From Chlorocebus sabaeus (lineage: Eukaryota > Chordata > Mammalia > Primates > Cercopithecidae), in the NCBI RefSeq assembly GCF_047675955.1, contig NW_027328114.1, positions 186,001-250,000 on the forward strand: 64,000 nucleotides of DNA, in the 5' to 3' direction. The position numbers and the translations under genes are program-made. Below are positions 25,861-38,843 of the stretch, in pieces (the stretch's first letter is position 1; each line of letters opens with the position of its first letter). The notes under the pieces were generated by a model. It saw nothing but the letters and a program-made list of their open reading frames with translations, was not told the origin of the DNA and did no database searches.

Positions 25861-28800
25861 TGTTCTTGTGGAATTTGCGAAATGATATTTGGAAGCCCGT
25901 AGAGGGCTACGGTGAAAAAGGAAATAACTTCAGTTAAAAACTGGAAAGAAGCTTTCTGAGAAACTTCTTTGTGTTTTGTTAATTCATCTCACAGAGTTAC
26001 AGCTTTCCCCTCGAAAAGTCTTTTGCTTAGACTGTTCTTGTGGAATTTTCAAAGTGATATTTGGAAGCCCAGTGAGGGCTATGGTGAAAAAGGAAATATC
26101 TTCCGTTAAAAACTGTAAAGAATCTTTCTGAGAAACTGCTTTGTGTTCTGCTAATTCATTTCACAGAGTTACAGATATCCCCTCAAGAAGCCTTTCGCTA
26201 AGACAATTCTTGTGGAATTTGCAAAGTGATATTTTGAAGCCAATAGAGGGCTATGGTGAAAAAGGAAGTATCTTCAGTTAAAACCTGTAAAGAAGCTTTC
26301 TGAGGAACTGCTTTGTGTTCTGTTAATTCATCTCACAGAGTTACAGCTTTCGCCTCAAGAAGCCTTTCACTAAGACTGTTCTTTTTGAATTTGCAAAGTG
26401 ATATTTGGAAGCCCATAGAGGGCTATGGTGAAAAAGGAAATATCTTCTTTGAAAAACTGGAAAGAAGCTTTCTGAGAAACTGCGTTGTGTTCTGTTAATA
26501 CATCTCACAGAGTTACAGCTTTCCCCTCAAGAAGCCTTTCGCTAAGACTCTTGTTGTGGAATTTGGAAAGTGATATTTCGAAGCCTGTAGAGGGCTATGG
26601 TGAAAAAGGTAGTATCTTAAGTTAAAAACTGGAAAGAAGCTTTCGAACCAACTATTTTGTGTACTGTTTGTTCATCTCACAGAGTTATAGCTTTCCTCTC
26701 AAGAAGCCTTTCGCTAAGACTCTTCTTGTGGGATTTGCAAAGTGATATTTGCAAGATCATAGAAGGCTACGGTGAAAAAGGAAATATCTTCAGTTAAAAA
26801 CTGGAAAGAAGCTTTCTGAGAAACTTCTTTGTGTTCTTCTAGTTCCTTTCACAGAGTTACAGCTTTCCCCTCCAGAGGCCATTCACTAAGACAGTTCTTT
26901 TGGAATTTGCAAGGTGATATTTGGAAGCCTATGGAGGGTTATGGTGAAAAACAAAATATCTTCCGCTAAAAACTGGAAAGAATCTATCTGAGAAACTGCT
27001 TTGTGTTCTGTTAATTTATCTCACAGAGTTTCAGCTATACCCTCATGAAGGCTTTCGCTAAGACTGTTCTTGTGGGATTTGCAAAGTGATATTTGGAAGA
27101 CCCTAGAGGTATATGGTGAAAAAGTTAATGTCCTCAGATAAAAATCTGAAAGAAGCTTTCTGTGAAACTGCTTTGTGTTCTGTTAATTCATCTCACAGTG
27201 TTACAGATTTCCCCTCAAGAAGCCGTTGACTAAGACTGTTCTTGTGTAATATTCAAAGTGATATCAGGAAGACCATAGAGGGCGATGGTAAAAAGAAAAT
27301 ATCCTCATTAAAAACTGGAAAGAAGTTTTCTGAAAAACTGCTTTATATTCTGGTAATTTATCTCACAGAGTAACAGATTTCCCCTCAGGAATCCTTTCGC
27401 TAAGACTGTTCTTGCGAAATTTTCAAAGTGATATTTGGAAGCCCATAGAGGGCTATGGTTAGAAAGGAAATATCCTAAGATAAAAACTGAAAAGAAGCTT
27501 TCTTAGAAACTGCTTTGTGTTCTGTTAATTCATCTCACAGAGTTACAGCTTTCCCCTCAAAAAGTCGCACACTAAGACTGTTCTTGTGGAAATTCCAAAG
27601 TGATATTTGTTACCCCTGAGACGCCTATTGTTAAAAAGTAAATATGTTCAGTTAAAAACCTGAAAGAAGCTTTCTGAGAAACTACTTTGTGTTCTGTTAT
27701 TTCATCTCAAAGAGCTACACCTTTCCCCTCAAGAAGTCTTTCGCTAAGACTCTTCTTGTGGAATTTGCAAAGTAATATTTGGAAGCCCATAGAGGGCTAC
27801 GGAGAAAAAGGAAATGTCCTTAGATAAAAACTGGAAAGAAGCTTTCTGAGAAACTGCTTTGTGTTCTGTTAATTCATCTCACAGAGTTACAGCTTTCCCC
27901 TCAAGAAGCCTTTCGCTAAGACTGTTCTTGTGTCATGCGCAAAGTGATATTTGGAAGCCCATGTAGGTTTATGGTGAAAAAAGGAATATCTTCAGTTAGA
28001 AACTGGAAAAAAGCTTTCTGAGAAACTGCTTTGTGTTCTGTTAATTCATCTCACAGAGTTACAGCTTTCCCCTCAAGAAGCCTTTCGCTAAGACTGTCCT
28101 TGTGGGATTTGCAAAGTGATACTTGGAAGCCCATAGAGGACTATGGTGAGAAAGGAAATATCCTCCGTTAAAAACTGGAAAGAAGCTTTCTGAGAAACTG
28201 CTTTGTTTTCTGTTAATTCATCTCACAGAGTTACAGCTTTCCCCTCAAGAAGCCTTTCGCTAAGACTGTTCTTGTGGAATTTGCAAAGTGATATTTGGAA
28301 GCCCATAGAGGGCTATGGTGAAAAAGGAAATGTCCTCAGATGAAAACTAGAAAGAAGCTTCTTGAGAAACTGCTTTGTGTTCCGTTAATTCATCTGACAG
28401 AGTTACAGCTTTGCCCTCCAGAAACCGTTCAATAAGACCGTTCTTGTGGAATTTTCAAAGTGATATTTGAAACCCATAGGGGGCTATGGTGAAAAAGGAA
28501 ATATCTTCAGTTATAAACTGGAAAGAAGTTTTCTGAGAAACTGCTTTGTGTTCTGTTATTTCATGTGACAGTGTTACAGCTTTCCCCTCAAGAAGCATTA
28601 CGCTAAGACTGTTCTTGTGGAATTTGCAAAGTGATATTTGGAAGCCCCTAGAGGGCTGTGGTGAAAAAGAAATTTCCTAAGATAAGAACTGAAAAGAAGC
28701 TTTCTGAGAAACGACTTTGTGTTCTGTTAATTCATCTTATAGAATTACAGCTTTCCCCTCAAGAAACCGTTCACTAAGACTGTTCTTGTGGATTTTGCAA

Positions 28801-29439
28801 AGTGATATTTGGAAGCCCATAGAGGACTATGGTGTAAAGGAAATATCTTCAGATAAAAACTGGAAAGAAGCTTTCTGAGAAATTGCTTTGTGTTCTGTTC
28901 ACAGAATTACGGCTTTCCCCTCAAGAAAACTTTCGGTAAAGCTGTTTTTGTGGAATTTGGAAAAAGATATTTGTAAAATCGTAGAGATCTATGGTTAAAA
29001 AGAAAATATCCTAAGAAAAAAACTGAAAAGAAAATTTCTGAGAAACTGCTTTGTGTTCTCTGAATTCATCTCACAGACTTACAGGATTCCCCTCAAGAAA
29101 CCGTTCACTAAGACTGTTCTTGTGGATTTTGCAAAGTGATATTTGGAAGCCCCTAGATATTTAGAGCCCCTCAAGAAGTCGTTCACTAAGAGTGTTCTTG
29201 TGGAAATCGCAAAGTGATATTTGGAAGCCCATACAGGGCTATGGTGTAAAAGTAAATATCTTCCGTTAAAAACTGGAAAGAAATTTTCTGAGAAACTGTT
29301 TTGTGTTCTGTTAATTCATCTCACAGTGTTACTGCTTTCCCCTGAAGAAGCCTTTCGCTAAGACTGTTCTTGTGGAATTTTCAAAGTGATATTTGGAAGC
29401 CCATAGAGGGCTATGGTGAAAAAGGAAATATCTTCCATT

Positions 29440-30330
29440 AAAAACCGAAAAGAAGCTCTCTGAGAAACTGTTTTCTGTTATGTTAGTTCATCTCACAGAG
29501 TTTCATCTTTCCCCTCAAGAAGCCGTTCACTAACACTATTCTTGTGAAATTTGCAAAGTGATATTTCAAAACCCTTAGAGGGCTATGGTGAAAAAGTTAA
29601 TATCTTCCGTTAAAAACTGGAAAGAAGGTTTTTGAGAACCTGCCGTGTGTTTTGTTAATACATCTCACCGAGTTAAAGCTTTCACCTCAAGAAGACTTTA
29701 ACTAAGACTGTTCTTGTGGGATGTGCAAAGTGATATTTAGAATCCCCTAGAGGGCAATGGTGAAAATGGAAATATCCAAAGTTAAAAAAAGAAAAGAAAC
29801 TTTCTGAGAAACCGCTTTTCGTTCTGTTAGTTCATCTCACAGAGTTACAGCTTTCCACTCAAGAAGCCGTTCACTAAGACTGTTCTTGTGAAATTTGCAA
29901 AGTGATATTTGGAAGCCCGTAGAAGGCTATGGTGAAAAAGGAAGTATCTTCCGTTCAAAACTGGAAAGAAGAATTCTGAGAAACTGCATTGTGTTCTGTT
30001 AATTCATCTCACACAGTCACAGCTTTCCCCTCAAGAAGCCTTTCGCTAAGACTGTTCTTGTGGAATTTGCAAAGTGATATTTGGAGGCCCATAGAGGGTT
30101 ATGGTGAAAAAGTAAATATATTCTGTTAAAAACTGGAAAGAATATTTCTGAGAAACTGCTTTGAGTTCTGTTAATTCATCTCACAGAGTTAAAGCTTTTC
30201 CGTCAAGAAGCCTGTCGATAAGACTGTTTTGGTGGAATTTGCAAAGTGATATTTGGAAGCCCATTGAGGGCTATGGTGAAAAAGGAAATATCCTAAGATA
30301 AAATCTAAAAAGAAGCTTTCTGAGAAACTT
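29440..30330 (+). repeat. Five-monomer segment shared with the right arm (58.5-59.4 kb)
   Basis: Five monomers in the same order as at 58,530-59,400. They are marked by cactaacactattctt (29,528 and 58,616), ttgagaacctgccgtgtg, ctcaccgagttaaagctttc, cacacagtcacagctttc, ggaggcccatagagggttat and aagataaaatctaaaaagaa. The copies are about 29,088 bp apart and differ at scattered positions. They point to an ancestral higher-order arrangement predating or spanning the L1-bearing interruption. Confidence 0.8.
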
Positions 30331-30439
30331 CTTTGTGTTCTGTTAATTCATCTCACAGAGTTACAGCTTTCCCCTAAAGAGGCCTTTCGCTAAGACTGTT
30401 CTTGTGTAATTTGCAAAGTGATATTTGGAAGCCCATAGA

Positions 30440-31430
30440 GGGCGATGGTGAAAAAGGAAATATCCTCCGAAAAAACTGGAAAGAAGCTTTCTGGAAACTG
30501 TTTTGTGTTCTGTTAATTCATCTCACAGAGTTACAGCTTCCTCCTCAAGAAAACTTTCGCTAAGACTGTTCTTGTGGAATTTTCAAAGTGATATTAGGAA
30601 ACCCATTGAGTTATATTTTGAAAAAGGAAATATTTTCCGTTAAAAAATGAAAACAAGATTTCTGAAAAACTGCCTTGGGTTCTTTTAATTCATCTCAGAG
30701 AGTTACACCTTTCCCCTCCAGAAGCCATTTTCTAAGACTGTTCTTGTGGAATTTGCAAAGTGATATTTGGAAGCCCTTCGAGGGCTACGGTGAAAAAGGA
30801 AATATCCTAAGATAAAAACTGAAAAGAAGTTTTCTGAGAAACTGCTTAGTTTTCTCTTAATTCATCTCACAGAGTTACAGCTTTCCCCTCAAGAAGCCGT
30901 TCACTAAGACTGTTCTTGTTGAATTTGCAAATTGATATTCGGAAGCCCATAGAGGGCTATGGTGGAAAAGGAAATATTCTGAGATAATAACTGAAAAGAA
31001 GCTTTCTGAGAAACTGCTTTTTATTCTGTTATTTCTTTTCACAGGGTTACAGCTTTCACCTCAAGAAGCCTTTCGCTAAGACTGTTCTTCTGGAATTTGC
31101 AAAGGATATTTGGACGCCGATAGAGGGCTACGGTGAAAAAGAAATTATCTTACGTTAAAGACTGGAAAGAAGCTTTCTGGAAACTGTTTTGTGTTCTGTT
31201 AATTCATTACACAGAGTTACAGCTATCTCCTCAAGAAGCCTTTCGCTAAGACTCTTCTTGTGGAATTTACAAGGTGATATTTGGAAGCCCATAGAGGGCT
31301 AAGGTGAAAAAGGAAATATTTTCCGTTAAAAAATAAAAATAAGATTCCCGAGAAACTGCTTTGGGTTCTTTTAATTCATTTCAGAGTTACACTTTTCCCG
31401 TCAAGAAGCCTTTCCCTAAGACTATTATTG
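30440..31430 (+). repeat. Fossil 4-mer repeat, 686-bp period
   Basis: Monomers near 30,480 and 31,165 both have the shortened word ctttctggaaactg, missing three bases of tctgagaaactg. Both are followed by a monomer with gaaatattttccgttaaaaaa and gggttcttttaattcat. The second mark lies at 30,631 and 31,317, a spacing of 686 bp or four monomers. The copies are strongly diverged. Confidence 0.65.
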
Positions 31431-32059
31431 TGGAATTTGAAAAGTGATATTTGGAATCCATAGAGGGCTATGGTGAAACAGGAAATATCCTCCATAAAAA
31501 CTGGGAATAATCTTTCTGAGAAACTGTTTTGGGTTCTGTTAATTCATCTCACAGAGTTACAGCTTTCCTCTCAAGAAGTCTTTCGCGAAGGCTGTTCTTG
31601 TAAAATTTGCAAAGTGATATTTGGAAGCCCATAGAGGGCTATGGTGAAATAGGAAATATCTTCAGTTAAAAACTGAAAAGAAGTTTTCTGAGAAACTGCT
31701 TTTTGTTCTGTTAATTCATCTCAGAGAGTTACAGCTTTCTCCTCAAGAAGCCTTTCGCTAGGACTGGTCTTGTGGAATTTGCAAAGTGATATTTGAAAGC
31801 CTGAAGAGGTCTATGGTGAAAAACGAAATATCTTCAGTTAAACACTGGAAAGAAGTTTTCTGAGAAAATGCTTTGTGTTCTGTTAATTCATCTCACAGAA
31901 TTACAGCTTTCCGTTCAAGAAGCCTTTTGCTAAGACTGTTCTTTTGGAATTGGCAACGTGATATTTGGAAGGCCATAGAGACCTATGGTGCATATGGAAA
32001 TATCCTAAGATAAAAACCGAAAAGAAGCTATCTGAGAAACTGCTTTGTGTTCTGTTAAT

Positions 32060-32930
32060 TCATCTCAGAGAGTTACGGCTTTCTCCTCAGGAATCCTTCG
32101 CTAAGACTGTTCTTGTGAAATTTGCAAACTGATATATGGAAGCCCATAGAAGGCTATGGTAATAAAGGAAATAACTTCCGTTAAAAACTGGAATGAAGCT
32201 TTCTGAGAAACTACTTTGTGTTCTGTTAATTCATCTCACAGTGTTACAGCTTTCCCTTCAAGGAGCCTTCCCCTAAGATTGTTCTTGTGGAATTTGCAAT
32301 GTGATATTTGGAAGCCCTTGGAGAGCTATGGTGAGAAAGAAAATATAGTTACATAAAAACCGAAAAGATGCTTTCTGAAAAACTGCACTGTGTTCTCTTA
32401 ATTCATCTCACAGAGTTATAGCTTTCCCCTCAAGAATCCGTTCAATAAGACTGTTCTTGTGGAATTTGCAAAGTGATATTTCAAAGCCCATAGAGGGATA
32501 AGGTGAAAAAGGAAATCTCTTCCGTTAAAAACTGGAAAGAAGCTTTCTGAGTAACTGCTTTGTTGTCTGTTAATTAATCTCACAGAGCTACAACTTTCCC
32601 CTCAAGAAGCCTTTCGCTAAGACTGTTCTTGTGGAAGTTGCAAAGTGATATTTGGAAGCCCATAGAGGGATACGGTGAAAAAGGAAATATCTTCGGTTAA
32701 AAACTGGAAGCAAGCTTTCTGAGAAACTGCTTTGTGTTCTGTTAATTCAACTCACAGAGTTACAGCTTTCCTCTAAAAAGCCTTTCTCAAGAAGCCCTTC
32801 GCTAAGGCTGTTCTTGTGGAATTTGGAAGTTCATATTTGGAAGCCCATAGAGGGATATGGCGAAAAAGGAAATATCTTCCGATATAAACTGGAAAGAAGC
32901 TTTCTGAGAAACTGCTTTGTGTTCTGCTAA
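32060..32930 (+). repeat. Single left-arm copy of the hexamer repeat
   Basis: Shares an ordered series of rare variants with the tandem hexamers at 48.4-50.7 kb: gatatatggaagccca, aataaaggaaataacttccg, ccttcccctaaga, ataaaaaccgaaaagatgc, gtaactgctttgttgtctg, a partly duplicated aagcctttctcaagaagccc, and gatataaactgg. Sequence before and after the block does not match the right arm, so only this block is shared. Confidence 0.8.
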
Positions 32931-33940
32931 TTCATCTCACAGAGTTACAGCTTTCCCCTCAACAAGTCTTTCGCTAGAACTGTTCTTGTGTCATTTCGAA
33001 AATGGTATTTAGAAGGTCATAGAGGGCTATGGTGAATAAGGAAATGTTTTCGGTTATAAACTGGAAATAAGCTTTCTGAGAAAGTGCTTTGTTTCCTGTT
33101 AATTCATCTCACAGAGTTACAGCATTCTCCTCAAGAAGCCTTTCGCTAAGACTGTTCTTGTGGAATTTGGAAATTGATTTTAGAAGCCCATAGAGGGTTA
33201 TGGCAAAAAGGAAATATTCTAAGATAAAAACCGAAAAGAAGCTTTCTGAGAAACTACATTATGTTCTCTTAATTCATCTCACAGAGTTATAGCTTTCCCC
33301 TCAAGAAGCCGTTCACTAAGATTGTTCCTGTGGAATTTTCTAGGTGATATTTGGAAGCCTATAGAGGGCTATGATGAAAAATGAAATATCTTCCGTTAAA
33401 AACTGGAAAGAATGTTTTTTAGAAACTTCTTTGTGTTCTGTTAATTCATCTCACAAATTTACAGCTTTCCCCTCAAGATGCCTTTCGCTAAGACTGTTCT
33501 TGTGGAATTTGCCAGGTGATATTTGGAAACCCATAGAGGGCTACGGTGAAAATGGAAATATCCTAAGATAAAAACCGAAAAGAAGCTTTCTGAGAAACTG
33601 CTTTGTGTTCTGGTAATTCATCTCACAGAGTTACACCTTTCTCCTCAAGAATCCTTTCGCTAAGACTGTTCTTGTGGAATTTGAAAAGTGATATTTCGAA
33701 GCCCAGGGGGGTATGGTGAAAAAGGAAATATCTTTCGTTAAAAACTGGAAACAAGATTTCTGAGAAACTGCTTTGTGTTCTGTTAATTCATCTCACAGAG
33801 ATACAGCTTTCCCCTCAAGAAGCCGTTCACTAAGACTTTTCTTGTGAAATTTACAAAGTGATATTTGGAGGACCATAGAGGGCTATGGTGAAAAAGGTAA
33901 TATCTTCCGTTAAAAACCAGAGGCAGATAAAGCCACAAAG

Positions 33941-34955
33941 ATGGGGGAAAAGCAGGGCAGAAAAGCTGGAATATTAAAAAATAAGAGCGCGTCTCCTCCG
34001 GCAAAGGAGTGCAGCTCATCGCCAGCAAAGGGTCAAAGCTGGACGGAGAATGACTTTGACGAGATGATAGAAGAAGGCTTCAGTCCATCAAACTTCTCAG
34101 AGCTAAAGGAGGAATTACGTGCCCAGTGCAAAGAAATTAAATGTCTTGAATAAAAAGTGGAAGAATTGATGGCTAGAATAATTAATGCAGAGAAGGTCAT
34201 AAACGAAATGAAAGAGATGAAAACCATGACACGAGAAATACGTGACAAAGGCACAAGCTTCGGTAACTGACTCGATCAACTGGAAAAGAGTGTCAGCGAT
34301 TAAGGATCAAATGAACGAAATGAAGCAAGAAGAGAAATCAAAAGAAAAAAGAAGAAAAAGAAATGAACGAAGCCTGCAAGAAGTATGGGATTATGTAAAA
34401 AGACCAAATCTACGTCTGATTGGGATGCCTGAAAGTGTGGGGGAAAATGGAACCAAGTTGGAAAACACTCTTCAGTATATCATCCAGGAGAACTTCCCCA
34501 ACCTAGTAGGGCAGGCCAACATTCAAATCCAGGAAATACATAGAACACCACAAAGATACTCCTCGAGAAGAACAACTCCAAGACACATAATTGCCAGATT
34601 CACCAAAGTTGAAATGAAGAAAAAAATCTTAAGGGCAGCCAGAGAGAAAGGTCGGGTTACCCACAAAGGGAAGCCCATCAGACTAACTGCAGATCTCTCG
34701 GCAGAAACTCTACAAGCCAGAAGAGAGTGGGGGCCAATATTCAACATTCTTAAAGAAAAGAATTTTCAACCCAGAATTTCATATCCAGCCAAACTAAGAT
34801 TCATAAGCGAAGGAGAAATAAAATCCTTTACAGATATGCAAATGCTTAGAGATTTTGTCACCACTAGGCCTGCCTTACAAGAGACCCTGAAGGAAGCACT
34901 AAACATGGAAAGGAACAACCGGTACCAGCCATTGCAAAAACATGCCAAAAGGTAA
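33941..34955 (+). pseudogene. L1 ORF1 (RNA-binding chaperone) pseudogene
   Basis: Relic of the L1 ORF1 protein, which in intact elements (about 338 aa) coats L1 RNA as a trimer. The frame opens at ATG 33,941 (MGEKQGRKAG...) and stops after 70 codons at TAA 34,151-34,153. Reading resumes in another frame and is open from 34,242 to 34,955 (237 codons), so at least one frameshift lies between 34,153 and 34,242. The long second part keeps recognisable family sequence: an RRM-like region around YVKRPNLRLIGMPES, then RRTTPRHIIARFTKVEMK, and the C-terminal domain with LSAETLQARREWGPIFNILK and NMERNNRYQPLQ. The interrupted portion corresponds to the coiled-coil region. Not functional. Confidence 0.95.
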
Positions 34956-35018
34956 AGACCATCAAGGCTAGGAAGAAACTGCATCAACTAACGAGCAAAA
35001 TAACAAGTTAATATCATA

Positions 35019-38000
35019 ATGGTAGGATCAAGTTCACACATAGCAATATTAACCTTAAATGTAAATGGACTAAATGCTCCAATTAAAAGACACAGACTGG
35101 CAAACTGGATAAAGAGTCAAGACCCATCAGTCTGCTGTATTCAGGAGACCCATCTCACACGCAGAGACATACATAGGCCCAAAATAAAGGGATGGAGGAA
35201 GATTTACCAAGCAAATGGAGAACAAAAAAAAAGCAGGGGTTGCAATACTAGTCTCTGATAAAACAGACTTTAAACCATCAAAGATCAAAAGAGACAAAGA
35301 AGGCCATTACATAATGGTAAAGGGATCAATTTAACAGGAAGAGCTAACTATCCTAAATATATATGCACCCAATACAGGAGCACCCAGATTCATAAAGCAA
35401 GTCCTTAGAGCCTTACAAAGAGACTTAGACTCCCATACAATAATAATGGGAGACTTCAACACTCCACTGTCAACATTAGACAGATCAACGAGACAGAAAA
35501 TTAACAAGGATATCCAGGAATTGAACTCAACTCTGCAGCAAGCAGAACTAATAGACATCTATAGAACGCTCCACCCCAAATCAACAGAATATACATTCTT
35601 CTCAGCACCACATCGCACTTATTCCAAAATTGACCACATAGTTGGAAGTAAAGCAGTCCTCAGTAAATGTACAAGAACAGAAATAGTAACAAACTGTCTC
35701 TCAGACCACACTGCAATCAAACTAGAACTCAGGACTAAGAAACTCAATCAAAACCGCTCAACTACATGGAAACTGAACAACCTGCTCCTGAATGACTACT
35801 GGGTACATGACGAAATGAAGGCAGAAATAAAGATGTTCTTTGAAACCAATGAGAACAAAGATACAACATACCAGAATCTCTGGGACACATTTAAAGCAGT
35901 GTGTAGAGGGAAATTTATAGCACTAAATGCCCACAAGAGAAAGCAGGAAAGATCTAAAATTGACACTCTAACATCGCAATTAAAAGAACTAGAGAAGCAA
36001 GAGCAAACTCTTTCGAAAGCTAGCAGAAGGCAAGAAATATCTAAGATCAGAGCAGAACTGAAGGAGATAGAGACACAAAAATCCCTCCAAAAAATCAATG
36101 AATCCAGGAGTTGGTTTTTTGAAAAGATCAACAAAATTGACAGACCACTAGCAAGACTAATAAAGAAGAAAAGGGAGAAGAATCAAAGAGAAGTAATAAA
36201 AAATGATAAAGGGGATATCACCACCGACCCCACAGAAATACAAACTACCATCAGAGAATACTATAAACACCTCTATGCAAATAAACTAGAAAATCTAGAA
36301 GAAATGGATAATTTCCTAGACACTTACTCTCTTCCAAGACTAAACCAGAAAGAAGTTGAATCCCTAAATAGACCAATAGCAGGCTCTGAAATTGAGGCAA
36401 TCTTAATAGCCTACCAACGAAAAAAATCCAGGATCAGATGGATTCACAGCTGAATTCTACCAGAGATACAAGGAGGAGCTGGTACCATTCCTTCTGAAAC
36501 TATTCCAATCAATAGAAAAAGAAGGAATCCTCCCTAACTCATCTTATGAGGCCAACACCATCCTGATACCAAAGCCTGGCAGAGACACAACAAAAAAGAG
36601 AATTTTAGACCAATATCCCTGATGAACATCGATGCAAAAATCCTCAATAAAATACTGGCAAACCGTATTCAACAGCACATCAAAAAGCTTATCCACCATG
36701 ATCAAGTGGGCTTCATCCCTGGGATGCAAGGCTGGTTCAACATTCGCAAATCAATAAACATAATCCAGCATATAAACAGAACCAAAGACAAGAACCACAT
36801 CATTATCTCAATCGATGCAGAAAAGGCTTTTGACAAAATTCAACAGCCCTTCATGCTAAAAACGCTCAATAAATTCGGTATTGATGGAAAGAACCTCAAA
36901 ATAATAAGAGCTATTTATGACAAACCCACAGCCAATATCATACTGAATGGGCAAAAACTGGAAATATTCCCTTTGAAAACTGGCACAAGACAGGGATGCC
37001 CTCTCTCACCACTCCTATTCAACATAGTGTTGGAAGTTCTGGCTAGGGCAATCAGGCAAGAGAAAGAAATCAAGGGGATTCAGTTAGGAAAAGAAGAAGT
37101 CAAATTGTCCCTGTTTGCAGATGACATGATTGTATATTTAGAAAATCCCATTGTCTCAGCCCGAAATCTCCTTAAGCTGATAAGCAACTTCAGCAAAGTC
37201 TCAGGATACAAAATTAATGTGCAAAAATCTCAAGCATTCGTATACACCAGTAACAGACAAACAGAGAGCCAAATCATGAATGAACTTCCATTCACAATTG
37301 CTTCAAAGAGAATAAAACAGCTAGGAATCCAACTTACAAGGGATGTAAAGGACCTCTTCAAGGAGAACTACAAACCACTGCTCAATGAAATAAAAGAGGA
37401 CACAAGCAAATGGAAGAACATACCATGCTCATGGATAGGAAGAATCAATATTGTGAAAATGGCCATACTGCCCAAGGTTATTCATAGATTCAATGCCATT
37501 CCCATCAAGCTACCAATGAGTTTCTTCACAGAATTGGAAAAAACTGCTTTAAAGTTCATGTGGAACCAAAAAAGAGCCCGCATTTCCAAGACAATCCTAT
37601 GTCAAAAGAACAAAGCTGGAGGCATCACGCTACCTGACTTCAAACTATACTACAAGGCTACAGTCACCAAAACAGCATGGTACTTGTACCAAAACAGAGA
37701 TATAGACCAATGGAACAGAACAGAGTCCTCAGAAATAATACCACACATCTACAGCCATCTGATCTTTGACAAACCTGAGAGAAACAAGAAATGGGGAAAG
37801 GATTCCCTATTTAATAAATGGTGCTGGGAAAATTGGCTAGCCATAAGCAGAAAGCTGAAACTGGATCCTTTCCTTACTCCTTATACGAAAATTAATTCAA
37901 GATGGATTAGAGACTTAAAGGTTAGACCTAATACCATAAAAACCCTAGAGGAAAACCTAGGTAGTACCATTCAGGACATAGGCATGGGCAAAGACTTCAT

Positions 38001-38843
38001 GTCTATAACACCAAAAGCAACGGCAGCAAAAGCCAAAATTGACAAATGGGATCTCATTAAACTAAAGAGCTTCTGCACAGCCAAAGAAACTACCATCAGA
38101 GTGAACAGGCAACCTACAGAATGGGAGAAAATTTTTGCAATCTACTCATCTGACAAAGGCTAATATCCAGAACCTACAAAGACCTCAAACAAATTTACAA
38201 GAAAAAAACAAACAACCCCATCAAAAAGTGGGCAAAGGATATGAACAGACATTTCTCAAAAGAAGACATTCATACAGCCAACAGACACATGAAAAAATGC
38301 TCATCATCACTGGCCATCAGAGAAATGCAAATCAAAACCACACTGAGATACCATCTCACACCAGTTAGAATGGCGATCATTCAAAAGTCAGGAAACAACA
38401 GGTGCTGGAGAGGATGTGGAGAAATAGGAACACTTTAACACTGTTGGTGGGATTGTAAACTAGTTCAATCATTATGGAAAACAGTATGGCGATTCCTCAA
38501 GGATCTAGAACTAGACGTACCATATGACCCAGCCATCCCATTACTGGGTATATACCCAAAGGATTATAAGTCATGCTGCTATAAAGACACATGCACACAT
38601 ATGTTTATTGCGGCACTACTCACAATAGCAAAGACTTGGAATCAACCCAAATGTCCATCAGTGACAGACTGGATTAAGAAAATATGGCACATATACACCA
38701 TGGAATACTATGCAGCCATAAAAAAGGATGAGTTTGTGTCCTTTGTAGGGACATGGATGCAGCTGGAAACCATCATTCTTAGCAAATAATCACAAGAACA
38801 GAAAACCAAACACCGCATGTTCTCACTCATAGGTGGGAACTGA
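35019..38843 (+). pseudogene. L1 ORF2 (endonuclease / reverse transcriptase) pseudogene
   Basis: Relic of the roughly 1,275-aa L1 ORF2 protein. The endonuclease part shows LTLNVNGLN and CCIQETHLT (35,019-35,258), MGDFNTPLS (35,446-35,472) and LSDHTAIKLEL (about 35,698-35,730), which are catalytic-region motifs. The reverse transcriptase part shows DAEKAFDKIQ and the FADD active-site motif at 37,114-37,125. The C-terminal cysteine region survives as CWRGCGEIGTL and CWWDCKL (38,402-38,465). Breaks: a frameshift at an A-run near 35,224-35,232; a nonsense TAA at 35,332-35,334; frameshifts near 36,420 and 36,590; loss of one G near 38,160 (TAA at 38,161); and a TAA near 38,437. The ancestral stop is the TGA at 38,841-38,843. 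The longest open stretch is 36,622-38,163 (513 codons). Not functional. Confidence 0.96.

Larger units (their letters stand above)
21430..29439 (+). repeat. Diverged monomeric alpha satellite
   Basis: About 46 monomers after the end of copy C. The first part (21,430 to about 22,600) is a diverged copy of the 2,364-3,240 region, with one extra monomer: shared words include gaaatatgttcagttaaaaa and gatatgtagaacccctag. Small irregularities are visible: a 6-bp tandem duplication (gagactgagact) near 22,420-22,431, a 9-bp loss near 28,899 (ctgttcacagaattac), and a truncated monomer near 29,155-29,167. No transposon insertion is seen. Confidence 0.85.
1..33914 (+). repeat. Alpha satellite array, left arm (about 198 monomers)
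   Basis: Continuous head-to-tail 171-172 bp monomers in the standard alphoid orientation. Each has the landmarks ttctgagaaactgctttgtg, ttaattcatctcacagag, aagcctttcgctaag, gtgatatttggaagccc, ctatggtgaaaaaggaa and ttaaaaactggaaag in that order. The element that binds pJ-alpha in A-type monomers is present in most copies, and the CENP-B box that replaces it in B-type monomers is absent. Monomers generally differ from neighbours by many substitutions and small indels, which is the monomeric rather than homogenised condition, apart from the duplicated segments listed separately. Known role of the family: structural and heterochromatic DNA at and around centromeres; no protein product. The array runs off the left edge of the window and ends in the TTAAAA stretch just before the L1. 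The resemblance to Old World monkey-type alphoid is from memory; the exact suprachromosomal family is not assigned. Confidence 0.97.

Noticed and set aside
33733..33749. CENP-B-box-like words in tttcgttaaaaactgg (33,733; also 52,506) and near-matches with cggg at 25,243-25,260 and 61,956-61,972
   Set aside because: They lie in the ttccgttaaaaactgg part of the monomer, about 20 bp from where functional B-boxes sit, and each has a mismatch or a one-base spacing error. Treated as coincidence.
33911..33920. A clear target-site duplication flanking the L1 block
   Set aside because: The left flank ends aaaaacc and the right flank is an A-run followed by gtgcaaag. Only the A-run is shared, and it cannot be told from the poly(A) tail.
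33783..34254. Minus-strand open frames across the satellite/L1 junction and within the L1
   Set aside because: They are antisense shadows of satellite and L1 coding sequence.
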